Shown: positions 51,624 through 60,944 of the stretch, piece by piece
Layout of the letters: each line of letters opens with the position of its first letter
Numbering within the stretch: position 1 is the first letter of the stretch
Origin: an uncultured Pseudodesulfovibrio sp.
GTDB lineage: Bacteria > Desulfobacterota > Desulfovibrionia > Desulfovibrionales > Desulfovibrionaceae
DNA: 64,000 nucleotides
Assembly (NCBI RefSeq): GCF_963662885.1
Contig: NZ_OY760059.1
Location: 1,488,001-1,552,000 of the forward strand
Direction: 5' to 3'
Translations under genes and position numbers: made by a program
The notes under the pieces: generated by a model
Database searches by the model: none
Told to the model about the DNA's origin: nothing
Seen by the model: only the letters and a program-made list of their open reading frames with translations

Positions 51624-54125
51624 ATGAGAAATCTTTCCTCCTTGGTGGATACATCGGTCCAGTACCATAGCCGTCGGGTGTTGGGCTCTCTCAGCGCCAT
51701 CCATGCCAGGCCGATAACCTGGGTTCATGCCCCCATGGGATACGGCAAGACCATGGCCGTGCGGAAGTATCTCGAGAAGCGACAGGCCAGTCCTCTCTGG
51801 GTGTCCATAATGACCAGGGATCAGGACGCCTTCTGGCGGGACTTCTGCAACGTCCTGCGCCGGAAGCTGCCGGACGGGGCCGAGGGCGTGCAGGCGCTGG
51901 AGGAACTCGGCTATCCCGATGACCCCGCAAAGCTGGACGTGGCCCGCGAGATTCTCGCCCATTTCGATTTTCCCGCGCAGAGCGTTTTGGTCTTCGACGA
52001 CGTGCACCTGTTGCCGGAGTCCAGGACCTCGGGGCTCGTGAGCCTTTGTCTGCTGCTGGTCCGGCAGGGCGAGTTCCCGCCCATCGTGTTCATCTCCCGC
52101 CACTCGCCGGTACAGACTCTGGCCGAGCCTCTGCTCAAGGGGACTGTGACCGAGATCGGGCCCGACGGCTTCGCCTTCACCCGTGAGGAAGTCGGCAACT
52201 ATTTCGAGTTGTGCGGGGTTTCGTTGGAAGAGGACGAGGCAGACCGGCTGCTCGCGGCAACGGGCGGCTGGATCAGCGCCTTGTATCTTTACCTGCTGCA
52301 CTATGCCCGGCATGGGCAGTTGGCCGCGCCCACGGAGCTGTCCGTACTGCTGGAGACCCAGGTCTACGATCGGCTGCGTGACGCGAAGTTCCTGCTTCTG
52401 GTGCTTGCGCCCCTGGAAAGTTTCACCCTGGCACAGGCCGAGCTCTTTTGCGACGACGCCGGCACGGTGCTCGGGGACGTTCTCAAGCGAAACGCCTTTC
52501 TTGGATACGACCCGGTAAGCGGCGTGTATACCCTGCACGCGCTTTTCCGTGGCTTTCTGCGGGATCGTTACAGGCTCATGCCTTTGGACAAGCGGCGGGA
52601 AGTCTGCCTGCGCAACGCGGAGTGGCTCATCCGGCACGGCGAGATACGAAAGGGCGTCGCCCTGCTGGGCGAGATCGGCAACGCGGTCGAGTCCCTGGAG
52701 TTGTTGAACTCGGTCGTGGACCGCCTGCAGGTCACCGAGGGCAACGGCGTGCTGCTGGCCCTTTTCCGTACTTTCGACCCGGCTCTCATGGAGCGTTATC
52801 CGGGGGTCATGTTTCGATATGCCATGGCTGCCCTCAGCGCCCGGGATATCCCGACGCTCAGAGACCTGATCGGCCGTCTGGCCCGCTATTTCGCCTCCCT
52901 GCCCGAGGACGGGGCCGAGGCCAACGGTTGGCGGGGCGAGATGGAACTGTTGCTGTCACTGACCAAATACAACGACATCCTGGCCATGTCCGTCCATCAT
53001 GAGCGGGCGGGTGAATTTTTCCGGCGCGGCGGCGTGCGGCAGAGCCGCATGTTCGGCCGGAACCCGTGGACACTGGGGTCGCCGTCGGTCCTGTACATGT
53101 TCCATCGCGAACCCGGCACCCTGGAGCAGACCCTGGAGCAGATGCGCAAGTGCCTGCCGCAATATTGTCGGCTGACCGGTATGCACGGGGCCGGGGCCGA
53201 GGATGTCATCCTGGCCGAGGCCCGGTATAACGCGGGAGATTTCGAGGCCGCGGCCGTGTCGGTCCATCGCGGGCTGTCCCTGTCCCTGGCCCACGGCCAG
53301 ACCGGTATCGAGGTCTGCGCCCGGTTTCTGCTCGCCCGTTTGAGCATGATGCACGGCGATTACGACCAGACCATGGACCAGCTGCGGACCATGCGCGAAC
53401 GCGTGGAGGAGAAGAAGACCTTTTCCCTGCTGCATACCGTGGATCTGTGTTCCGGCCTGCTGCACGCGACCCTGCATCGTCTGGAGGACGTCCCCGGCTG
53501 GTTGGCCAAGGGCGGTGACGAAAGATTCTATGCCTTTGCCGGGGGAGCGTCCTATGTGCTTCTGGGCGGCGTGTTGCTCCTGGCCGGCGAATATGCCGAG
53601 CTGGTCGGACGTTTCTCCCTGCTCCTGGAGAAGGGGCAGTTCGCCGCGAACCTGATGTTCTCCATCCACGCCCACCTGTTCGTGGCTGCCGGTAACGCTG
53701 CACTTGGGCTGTGGGCCGATTCGGACGATGCGCTTTTCGCCGCTCTGGACCTGGCACTCCCGGACAGGATCTACATCCCCTTCGCGACGATCGCCGGTTT
53801 CCTGCCCCAGTTGAAGAGCCTCAAGGACGACGAGACCTACGGGTACGACATCCGACGCATCCTGCAGCTGTCCGCCGCGTTTGAAAAGGCCCGCAACTCG
53901 ATCATTTCCCGGTTCTTCCCGGAGAACGAAACCGCGCTTACGCCCCGTGAACGCGAGCTGGCCCGCCTGGGCATGACCGGTATGACGTACAAGAGCATCG
54001 CCGACGCCCTGGGCCTGGCACAGAGCACGGTGAAACGCTATTTCGCAGCCCTGTTCAAGAAGCTCGGTGTCAACAACCGCGAGCAACTCAAGCAGTATCT
54101 CATGGACAAGGAAGGGCTCCTGTAA
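51624..54125 (+). CDS. MalT-like LuxR family regulator (LAL/STAND)
   Basis: An 833-residue STAND-type regulator. The N-terminal ATPase has Walker A HAPMGYGKTMAVRKYLEKR (about residues 34-52) and Walker B FDDVHLL. The middle 400 residues are helical repeats, TPR-like, for ligand binding. The C-terminal LuxR HTH reads LTPRERELARLGMTGMTYKS followed by IADALGLAQSTVKRYFAAL. Such proteins activate transcription after ligand binding and ATP-dependent oligomerisation. The next gene is an autotransporter-type protein, a plausible target. Confidence 0.88.
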   Translation: MRNLSSLVDTSVQYHSRRVLGSLSAIHARPITWVHAPMGYGKTMAVRKYLEKRQASPLWVSIMTRDQDAFWRDFCNVLRRKLPDGAEGVQALEELGYPDDPAKLDVAREILAHFDFPAQSVLVFDDVHLLPESRTSGLVSLCLLLVRQGEFPPIVFISRHSPVQTLAEPLLKGTVTEIGPDGFAFTREEVGNYFELCGVSLEEDEADRLLAATGGWISALYLYLLHYARHGQLAAPTELSVLLETQVYDRLRDAKFLLLVLAPLESFTLAQAELFCDDAGTVLGDVLKRNAFLGYDPVSGVYTLHALFRGFLRDRYRLMPLDKRREVCLRNAEWLIRHGEIRKGVALLGEIGNAVESLELLNSVVDRLQVTEGNGVLLALFRTFDPALMERYPGVMFRYAMAALSARDIPTLRDLIGRLARYFASLPEDGAEANGWRGEMELLLSLTKYNDILAMSVHHERAGEFFRRGGVRQSRMFGRNPWTLGSPSVLYMFHREPGTLEQTLEQMRKCLPQYCRLTGMHGAGAEDVILAEARYNAGDFEAAAVSVHRGLSLSLAHGQTGIEVCARFLLARLSMMHGDYDQTMDQLRTMRERVEEKKTFSLLHTVDLCSGLLHATLHRLEDVPGWLAKGGDERFYAFAGGASYVLLGGVLLLAGEYAELVGRFSLLLEKGQFAANLMFSIHAHLFVAAGNAALGLWADSDDALFAALDLALPDRIYIPFATIAGFLPQLKSLKDDETYGYDIRRILQLSAAFEKARNSIISRFFPENETALTPRERELARLGMTGMTYKSIADALGLAQSTVKRYFAALFKKLGVNNREQLKQYLMDKEGLL

Positions 54126-54156
54126 GGGGCCGGAAGTCCCCCTATTGAGGCAAGAG

Positions 54157-54190
54157 AACGGCGTGGGAGCACCTCCGGCGCCGTTTTTGT
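54157..54190 (+). terminator. Terminator after the MalT-like gene
   Basis: AACGGCG and CGCCGTT flank an inner GGAG/CTCC stem and are followed by T residues. It ends the regulator transcript 31 bases after its stop. Confidence 0.8.
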
Positions 54191-54270
54191 TGCGTCCGGT
54201 TGCCGGGAAATACCCCGGAATAAAGAAATTTTATCTATCAACACATTGAAATAACAGTTCTTAATTTTCG

Positions 54271-54289
54271 ATATCACCCATGGTGATAT
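54271..54289. promoter_or_regulatory. Palindromic operator candidate upstream of the autotransporter gene
   Basis: ATATCACC and GGTGATAT form a perfect 8-bp dyad with a 3-bp spacer in the 332-bp gap between the regulator and the autotransporter gene. The rest of this gap holds the regulator's terminator, AT-rich sequence and a GAGGAGAC ribosome-binding site just before the GTG start. No other gene is supported there. Confidence 0.55.
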
Positions 54290-54457
54290 TGCGGCGTCCC
54301 GGTCGCATGGGTAGGGGTGCGCTATGCCCTGGCGCGTCGCTTCCAAAAACCAGCAAAAACGATTGGTTGGCTTTGGACCGCACGCACCGGCAGGAAACGC
54401 GAATACCGTGCGCGCCGTATGGCATGAGGCGCGCACGCCACCTGTGAGGAGACACCC

Positions 54458-56539
54458 GTGTTGCACGCCCCCCGTTTTCATTCCCCGTTCAAGCTCTACC
54501 GCGTATGCGCGCTAGCGCTGCAACTGCTGTTGATCCTGCTGCTCGGCTCGCCGGTGCTGGCCGCAGGATTGTCCACCAAGACCGGTTCGGACCCGGTAGT
54601 CAGTCCGGACGGAGGCAGTGTCGCATATTTCAGTTATGGAAGCGAAAAAGTGACCCGCGATAACTTTGATAGCTCCGCCTTCCTGACGCTCACTGAAGTG
54701 TATGACTTGTCCTCGGACGGAAAGCGTGCTCTGGGATACAATTCCGCAAACTCCAAGTACTATTTGGTGTACAGTTGGGATGGCTTTACTAGCAGCAATT
54801 GCCTTTCGGATGTTCTTACGGACATGGCCAGCTTGTCCGCGATGACTCCGGACGGGCTCACGGTCGGTGGTGTCGATTCCTACGGCAGCATTGCCGTCTG
54901 GACCTCTCCCGACAGGTTTTGGAGTACCGCAACAAAAACTACCACCAACACCAAAGGGACAATAAACGCACTCAAAGGCAGCAGCGACGGCACGATTATG
55001 GGCGTGGGGGCGAGTACCTCCAACAAACCCCGGTCCTATCAGTTCCTGAGCGGCGGTGGTGCCAACATCACGACCCTGTCTCTTGTCGATGGCTCCACGA
55101 CGTACACTTCGGGCGTTGGTCAGGATGTTTCCGCCGACTGCCAGGTCGGGGTCGGCCATGTGGACGCCGGGTTCGGTCCCTCTGCAGCCCGGTGGGATTT
55201 GGTGGGGAATGTCCTGACGGTCCTCCCGGGCGCGGAGTCCAGTGCCAATGCCGTTAACAGCGATGGCACGGTCATCGTGGGCAGTACTGTAAGCCAGGCC
55301 GCCGTATGGACAGGAGCTGATTCCTCCTACACCCTTGCCACGCTTTATGATGTTTTGACGGGCAAAGGCGTGACCGTTTCCAACGATGCCTATCTGGTGA
55401 ACGCCACCGGGTTGTCCGATGACGGAACCATCATCGTCGGCACCACCAATACCGGGCGCGTCTTCATCGCCAATGTCTCCGGGACTGCTGGCGGTGACAG
55501 TGGCGGTAGTGGCGTGATCACGGTGGGCGAGCTCGACCAATCCCTCGGGGCCATGGGGCAGGTCGGGCCGTCCGTGGCCAACATGGGCCAATTGTCCATG
55601 AGCCGGCTGGGCAGCGCGGCCGTGGGTCAGGGCATGCATTTTTCCGTGACCGGCACCGGTACCGGCGGTGCTCCCTCCGCCGCCGGAGCCGAGACCGGTC
55701 TGTCGAGCGGCGACGACATGCCGGGCAGGCTGGATTTGTGGATGATCGGCTCAGTGGGTACGAACATCGAACTCAACGGCGACGACCTCGGTCTGCACGG
55801 CGGTATCGGACTGAGTTGGGATAACGGAGGCCAGTGGCGGTTCGGCGCGGGCCTGTTCGGCGATGACCGCGATCTGGATACGGACCATGGCGGCAACCAG
55901 CGCATCAAGGCCCTCGGCCCCGGCGCGTTCGTGGTCTACACCCCGGAAGGGACCGGCCTGCAGTTCCGCGTGTCCGCCCTGTGGCAGCCCGTGGATCTGA
56001 AGCTCAAGCGTGGCTATGCCAACGGCGCGGGCTCGGCCACTTCCACCGGCTCCACCGACGCCGACGTGTTCGGCCTGTCCGCCCGGGCCCAGTGGACCAA
56101 AGCCATGACCGACTCCCTGGCCGTGACGCCCTTTGCCGAATACACTTGGGAGAGCACGCACATCGACGGCTATTCCGAGTCGGGCGGACCGTTCCCGGCC
56201 AGCTATGGCAGCCGCACCGAGACCTCCAACTCCATCCGTACTGGCCTTCGGGCCGATTTCGCCCTGTTCGCCAACCTGGAGACCTGGGCCTGGGGGGCAT
56301 GGAACCACCGCTTCGAGGACACCTCCTCGGGTCTGGGCGGCACCGCCGTCGGTCTGGGGTCGTTTTCCTATCCCGGCTCGAAGATCGACCAGGATTGGGC
56401 CGACGTGGGCGTGGGCGTTACCCGGCAGTTCTCCGAGCGGCTAACCTCCACGGCCAGCCTGGGCGGGGCCATCGGTTGCGACGACGACTCCGTGTCCGAT
56501 CTGACCGCGACCATCGGATTCAGCTACCAGCTCTGGTAA
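54458..56539 (+). CDS. Autotransporter-domain outer-membrane protein
   Basis: 693 residues from GTG 54458 with a signal peptide (LALQLLLILLLGSPVLA-AGL). The passenger (about 40-350) is Ser/Thr/Gly-rich with HAF-like repeats in which DG(T/L)-x-VGG/VG units recur (SDGTIMGVGASTSN, SDGTVIVGSTVSQAAVW, DDGTIIVGTTNTGRVF). The last 280 residues are a 12-strand-type barrel ending in aromatic residues (SDLTATIGFSYQLW), as autotransporter barrels do. It is not obviously protease-like. It may act in adhesion or surface protection. Confidence 0.82.
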   Translation: MLHAPRFHSPFKLYRVCALALQLLLILLLGSPVLAAGLSTKTGSDPVVSPDGGSVAYFSYGSEKVTRDNFDSSAFLTLTEVYDLSSDGKRALGYNSANSKYYLVYSWDGFTSSNCLSDVLTDMASLSAMTPDGLTVGGVDSYGSIAVWTSPDRFWSTATKTTTNTKGTINALKGSSDGTIMGVGASTSNKPRSYQFLSGGGANITTLSLVDGSTTYTSGVGQDVSADCQVGVGHVDAGFGPSAARWDLVGNVLTVLPGAESSANAVNSDGTVIVGSTVSQAAVWTGADSSYTLATLYDVLTGKGVTVSNDAYLVNATGLSDDGTIIVGTTNTGRVFIANVSGTAGGDSGGSGVITVGELDQSLGAMGQVGPSVANMGQLSMSRLGSAAVGQGMHFSVTGTGTGGAPSAAGAETGLSSGDDMPGRLDLWMIGSVGTNIELNGDDLGLHGGIGLSWDNGGQWRFGAGLFGDDRDLDTDHGGNQRIKALGPGAFVVYTPEGTGLQFRVSALWQPVDLKLKRGYANGAGSATSTGSTDADVFGLSARAQWTKAMTDSLAVTPFAEYTWESTHIDGYSESGGPFPASYGSRTETSNSIRTGLRADFALFANLETWAWGAWNHRFEDTSSGLGGTAVGLGSFSYPGSKIDQDWADVGVGVTRQFSERLTSTASLGGAIGCDDDSVSDLTATIGFSYQLW

Positions 56540-56562
56540 ATCGTATCAGGGAATGAGGCAGA

Positions 56563-56595
56563 GCCGGACGTTCCGAAAGGGGCGTCCGGCTTTTT
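56563..56595 (+). terminator. Terminator after the autotransporter gene
   Basis: GCCGGACG and CGTCCGGC pair around a 12-nt loop, followed by TTTTT. It can also serve the convergent TPR gene. Confidence 0.85.
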
Positions 56596-56610
56596 GCGTT
56601 TGGGTTCGCG

Positions 56611-57915
56611 TCAGCGGTCGGTTTGGAGGCGCGGTTCGTCGGCCAGGGTTGCGGAGAGAGCGGTCTCTCGAACCATGGCCCGCATGCCTGCGGCCAGGGA
56701 CGATCCGGTGTCGCCGTATCCAGGCACGGTGGCCAGATCGTCGAAGATGCGGGCTGCCCCGGTCCAGTCACGCCCGGCCCAGCGGATTTCACCGGCCAGG
56801 AGCAGGAGCGCGCCCCGAAGCCGTTGTGCGGTCCGATTCGAGGCTGGAGGGGAAATTTTCCTCGCAGCCTTCAGAAGGCTGTCCACGGCGGCATCCGCAT
56901 CGCCCGAATCCCTGAGGATTCGTCCACGGAGCAGGGCGGCCCGCAATTGCTTTTCCACGGCCGGGGTTGTGACGGCCTCATCGTCGAATCGGTCCAGGGC
57001 GTCGAGGGCCGCGTTGCTCTGCCCGGCCAGACGGAGGAGTTCGGCCTGTCGCAGGATTGTGTCCGGCTCGTCGTCCGCCGCCAGGCATCGGGCCGCCTCG
57101 GCGTGGGCGTGGCCCAGGGCATAGAGAGCAGCCAATTCACGGTAGTTGCCGGACGTTGCCTGTTCGGCCCCAAGCATATTGGCGGTCTCAAGGGCCGACG
57201 CCGCAGCCAAGGGTTCGCCGTGCCGCGCAAGCACCCGGCTCAGCAGGGTCCAGGCCGCTGAATCGTCCGGATGGCGCCGGGCACAGGCGCGGCTTCGGGC
57301 AAGGGCTTCATCCGGCCTTTTCAACCGTTGGCAGCAATACACGGCCATGGCGGACCAGGCCACGGGCGCGTCGCCGCACGCACTCTCGGCCCGGCTAAGC
57401 AGACCAAGGGCCGTCTTGTAATGGTTCAGGTGGGCCTGGGCCGAGCCGGCCATGGCCAGCAGCGCTGGTTCGCGTGCGTCCTCGGACTGTAGTTCGAAGG
57501 CCCGCTCCAGGGCGCGGGCCGCATCCGCGTATCGTTCCCGGTTGAACAACAGGATACCCAGGTTGCGCGCCGTACCCGGATCATCAGGATACACGGCGGC
57601 AGCCTTTTCATAGGTCTTCAAGGCGTCTTCATGGTTTCCGGACAACTCCAGGGCCCAGGCCAGATGGTCGAGGATAGCCAGTGGGGGACGTTCGCCGTCG
57701 GCAACGGGCAGCAGCCGTTTTACGGCACCTGCGGGATCACCCGCGTCCAGAAGTTTCCGGGCCTCGGTCACGGCCGCGAACTGGGCCGGAGCGAGTCGCT
57801 GGTCTCGGGGCCTCCCCGCCAGGGCCATGTCTGTCGGCATGATCGCCATGATCGCCAGCAGGACGCAGATCAAGGCGGAAAGGGGTCGCAAGGTATGTTG
57901 GCAAGCCCCGGTCAT
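56611..57915 (-). CDS. Exported TPR protein of the TonB2-like system
   Basis: 434 residues with a signal-like N-terminus (PLSALICVLLAIMAIMPTDM) and about eight TPR units, for example DHLAWALELSGNHEDALKTY and ARNLGILLFNRERYADAARA. TonB2-type operons often end with such a TPR protein (family knowledge). It probably scaffolds periplasmic contacts. It overlaps the tonB stop by four bases and is the last gene of the operon. Confidence 0.85.
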   Translation of the reverse strand: MTGACQHTLRPLSALICVLLAIMAIMPTDMALAGRPRDQRLAPAQFAAVTEARKLLDAGDPAGAVKRLLPVADGERPPLAILDHLAWALELSGNHEDALKTYEKAAAVYPDDPGTARNLGILLFNRERYADAARALERAFELQSEDAREPALLAMAGSAQAHLNHYKTALGLLSRAESACGDAPVAWSAMAVYCCQRLKRPDEALARSRACARRHPDDSAAWTLLSRVLARHGEPLAAASALETANMLGAEQATSGNYRELAALYALGHAHAEAARCLAADDEPDTILRQAELLRLAGQSNAALDALDRFDDEAVTTPAVEKQLRAALLRGRILRDSGDADAAVDSLLKAARKISPPASNRTAQRLRGALLLLAGEIRWAGRDWTGAARIFDDLATVPGYGDTGSSLAAGMRAMVRETALSATLADEPRLQTDR

Positions 57916-58556
57916 TGGTCCAGCCTGAAGCGGATGGGGATGTCGATGCGAACGGCCACGGGGCGGCCCTGTCTCGTGGCGGGCGAGAAGGTCCAGCCGC
58001 GCACGGCCTTGAGCGCCGCGTCGTCGAATACGCCCGCGGGTTCGGATTCGGCTACCTCGGCCTCTTCCACGCGACCGTACTCGTCCACCAGGACTCGAAC
58101 CAGCACATGCCCCTGGGTGCCGGTCCGTCTGGCCGATGCCGGATAATACGGGTCCAGGCGGGTCAGCACGCGCGGGGGGCGGTCGAAGATCGGTTGTCCC
58201 GGTCCGGCGGGCACTGCGCCGATACCCTCGGGCGCGGCCAGGGTCAGGCCGGATGCGTCGGGCAGACCGTCCAGGGCGGGGAGGGGCATGTCTGTCACAC
58301 TCGTGGCGGCGGGCAGGGTCAGGGGCGCGGCCGGGGTCGACGGCGCGCTCGGTAGCCGTTGGGTGGTCGCGCCGGGTGCGCCCGCTTCCACGCGGCGCTC
58401 GGCTTCAGCGGGCATGGCCGCCACAGGCACCGGATTGGTGTCGAGGACCGGGGTATCCGCATGGCGGACCGTACCCATCAGGGGGATGAGCAGACAGAAG
58501 GCGAAGGTCACGGTCGCCGCGCCCATGAGGGCCAGGCACGGTTTCCAGCAGGTCAT
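57912..58556 (-). CDS. tonB: TonB family energy-transducing protein
   Basis: 214 residues. One N-terminal membrane segment (ALMGAATVTFAFCLLIPLMG), a Pro/Ala-rich linker, and a C-terminal TonB domain (RLDPYYPASARRTGTQGHVL, DDAALKAVRGWTFSPATRQG). It carries proton-motive energy from ExbBD to outer-membrane receptors. No TonB-dependent receptor is in the window. The linker is short, as in TonB2 proteins. Confidence 0.9.
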   Translation of the reverse strand: MTCWKPCLALMGAATVTFAFCLLIPLMGTVRHADTPVLDTNPVPVAAMPAEAERRVEAGAPGATTQRLPSAPSTPAAPLTLPAATSVTDMPLPALDGLPDASGLTLAAPEGIGAVPAGPGQPIFDRPPRVLTRLDPYYPASARRTGTQGHVLVRVLVDEYGRVEEAEVAESEPAGVFDDAALKAVRGWTFSPATRQGRPVAVRIDIPIRFRLDQ

Positions 58557-58990
58557 GGCGCACTCCCGCCCAATGCCGTGCCGTCGGTAACGGCGCGCGC
58601 TCCCAGACTGACGGAGCGGACTCCGGCCAGACGGCAGGCGTCGATGACGCGTACGGTGATGCCGGTGGGGCAGTCCCGGTCCGCGACCACGACCACGGCA
58701 CCGGCCGGCCGTTCGGCCACGAACCGTTCCATGCGGGGGCGCAGGGCCCGGATGTCCAGCCGCTCACCCTCGATGGACAGGGCTCCGGCGGCGGTGACTC
58801 CGACGATCAACGCCTCTTCCTTCGAGGCCTCTGCGCTGGCTGCGGCAGGACGTTGCACTTCCACGCCGCTTTCGCGCACGAAACTGGCGGTGGCCAGGAA
58901 GAAGATGAGCAGGATGAAGATCATGTCCACCATGGGCGCGACGTTGATATCCACGGACTCTTCGCGTCGGACACGGCGCAGAATTCTCAT
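58553..58990 (-). CDS. exbD: Biopolymer transporter ExbD
   Basis: 145 residues from ATG 58990, overlapping the ExbB stop by four bases. The membrane helix VDINVAPMVDMIFILLIFFL contains the essential Asp of the ExbD proton pathway. The C-terminal periplasmic domain has VVVVADRDCPTGITVRVIDA. It works with ExbB to energise TonB. Confidence 0.92.
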   Translation of the reverse strand: MRILRRVRREESVDINVAPMVDMIFILLIFFLATASFVRESGVEVQRPAAASAEASKEEALIVGVTAAGALSIEGERLDIRALRPRMERFVAERPAGAVVVVADRDCPTGITVRVIDACRLAGVRSVSLGARAVTDGTALGGSAP

Positions 58991-59526
58991 GCCGCGCCTC
59001 CCTGGCCGCCGACCGGACACGCGAGGCGCGGGGGGAACAGGCGTTGTCGCTGCACCCGGCGGCGCAGGAAATAGACGGTAATCAGGCCGGGGACGGCGAT
59101 CACCAGCCCGGTCTGGGTGGAAATCATGGCCTGGCTGATGCCGGATGAAAGAATCTTGGGACTTAGCATGCCGAAGCGGGCCACGCCGTCAAAGGTGTCG
59201 ATCATGCCGGTGACCGTTCCGAGCAACCCGAGCAGCGGGGCCGCACCCGCGAGTACGGCGGCCATGGAAAGCCTGCGCCGGGTGCGCGAGCGCATGGTCT
59301 CGGCCAGGACGAGTGCCAGGTCGGCGTCCTCGGCCCCGGACCGCCCGCACAGGCGGGAAAACGTCCGTTCCATCTCGGCTCGCATGGCTTTGGCCGAGCC
59401 GGGCAGGAGATCGAACCAGGCGCGCAGGATGCAGTACCACATGGCCAGACAGCAGAGCAGCAGGGGAGGCATGGTAACGCCTCCCGCGTCCACGAAGTCC
59501 AGCACGGAGCGCAGCAGATCGGTCAC
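58987..59526 (-). CDS. exbB: ExbB/TolQ-type proton channel (second copy)
   Basis: 179 residues from GTG 59526. The MotA/TolQ/ExbB channel motif AAPLLGLLGTVTGMIDTFDG is followed by a third helix GISQAMISTQTGLVIAVPGL. It is the short partner of the larger ExbB-like protein encoded just upstream, as in TonB2 systems with a long TtpC-like and a short ExbB2. Confidence 0.92.
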   Translation of the reverse strand: MTDLLRSVLDFVDAGGVTMPPLLLCCLAMWYCILRAWFDLLPGSAKAMRAEMERTFSRLCGRSGAEDADLALVLAETMRSRTRRRLSMAAVLAGAAPLLGLLGTVTGMIDTFDGVARFGMLSPKILSSGISQAMISTQTGLVIAVPGLITVYFLRRRVQRQRLFPPRLACPVGGQGGAA

Positions 59527-60944
59527 GACGCGCCTCCGTCCTCTTGCCGGTCCGCGGCGAGCAGGGCCTGGACGGCCGCGCATTGTTGTTCCATGTCGCC
59601 GGAAAGGGTCTGAACCCGCTGCTTGAGGAACTGGTGCAGGAGCATGGCCGGGATGGCGACGCCGAGTCCTGCCTGGGTGGTGATCAAGGCCTCGCTGATG
59701 CCGCTGGACATGATCCGGGGGTTGGCGGTGCCGAACACGGTCACGGCCTGGAAGGAGTCGATCATGCCGGTGACCGTGCCGAGCAGCCCGAGCAGCGGGG
59801 CCACGGCGGCCATAACCGCTATGAAGCCGAGCCAGCTTTCCAGTCGGCGCAGCTCAAAGAGGAAGCCCTCCTGCAACTGCTTGTCGCGAAGGTCCGGTGC
59901 GGCGTCGGGTCTTGTCCACAGGAGTACGCGCGCAGCCGGAGAGCGGGGCATGGACCGGAGCAGCCGTTCCACGCCCGGCCAGCCGTCCGCGTCCCTGGCC
60001 GTGCGCAGCTGTTCGGCGAAATCGCCGGGGCATGGCCGGGCCGTGAACAGCCGCGCGCCCTTGTACAGCACGGCCAGCAGCGCGGCCAGCCCGATGGCCA
60101 GAATGGGCCACAGGAGCATGCCGCCGCCCTGCACCCAGTCATCCAGGGTGCGTCGCGCCTGCAACAGCGACAGGGCCGCGCCGTGGGTCGGGTCCATGGG
60201 CAGGATTTGGCCTGTGTCGTCGGCCCAGGTCCCGATGGCGTCCCGGGCCTCGCCGGGCGTTGCGGCCACTGCCTGGGGCGGAAGGGAGCCGGGGGTGAGC
60301 AGATAGGCGCGGCCATCCTGGTCCCTTGCGCCGAGAAAGAGGCTTCCAGCGCGGAGCAGGCGGCCCTGACGGGCCTGCCCATCCGGGCCCAGAAAGGTTC
60401 CGGCCACCGTTTGGGTGTTCCCACCAGCGTCGATTTCGTCCATAAGCAGACCGCCCAGGGCCGTTATGGCTTTCAGGCCGGGGAATTCCCGAGAGCGGGC
60501 CAGGCCGTCCAGAGGAGCCAGCCGGTCGGGGACGAGTGATGTCCTGGCGCTTTTATCCAGCAGCGAGCGGGCCTGAGCCGCATTGGACCGGACCGCGTCC
60601 TCCACCGCGCGCATCTCTCCGGCCACGGCGTCGTAGCGGGCCGCCAGGGCCTTGTGCTCATCGCGCAGCCGGGCCAGTTCGGAGACGGCTTTGTCCAGCC
60701 GGGTGCGCTCGGCGTCACGGGTCTTGCGCAGTTGGGCCACGCGGTCGCGCAGCGCCTTTTCATCAAGAGTAAGAAGCTTGTCGACTTCCGCTGTCCGGGC
60801 CGTCATGGACGCGGCCAGTCCGTCAAGACGGGCTGCGGCGTCCGATTGGCCCAGGGCCGGAGCGGTCCAGCCGATGATGACGAGACAAAGGGCCAGGAAA
60901 CAGGTCGGCAGCCTTCGGCGCAAAGAGAGGGAAGAGCGGATCAT
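59523..60944 (-). CDS. TtpC-like ExbB protein with periplasmic coiled coil
   Basis: 473 residues. Signal peptide (FLALCLVIIGWTAPALG), a periplasmic coiled coil (about 40-140), a beta-like insert, one membrane segment (MLLWPILAIGLAALLAVLYK), then a C-terminal MotA/TolQ/ExbB domain with APLLGLLGTVTGMIDSFQAV. This is the layout of TtpC in Vibrio TonB2 systems (family knowledge). It overlaps its neighbours by four bases on each side. Confidence 0.88.
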   Translation of the reverse strand: MIRSSLSLRRRLPTCFLALCLVIIGWTAPALGQSDAAARLDGLAASMTARTAEVDKLLTLDEKALRDRVAQLRKTRDAERTRLDKAVSELARLRDEHKALAARYDAVAGEMRAVEDAVRSNAAQARSLLDKSARTSLVPDRLAPLDGLARSREFPGLKAITALGGLLMDEIDAGGNTQTVAGTFLGPDGQARQGRLLRAGSLFLGARDQDGRAYLLTPGSLPPQAVAATPGEARDAIGTWADDTGQILPMDPTHGAALSLLQARRTLDDWVQGGGMLLWPILAIGLAALLAVLYKGARLFTARPCPGDFAEQLRTARDADGWPGVERLLRSMPRSPAARVLLWTRPDAAPDLRDKQLQEGFLFELRRLESWLGFIAVMAAVAPLLGLLGTVTGMIDSFQAVTVFGTANPRIMSSGISEALITTQAGLGVAIPAMLLHQFLKQRVQTLSGDMEQQCAAVQALLAADRQEDGGAS

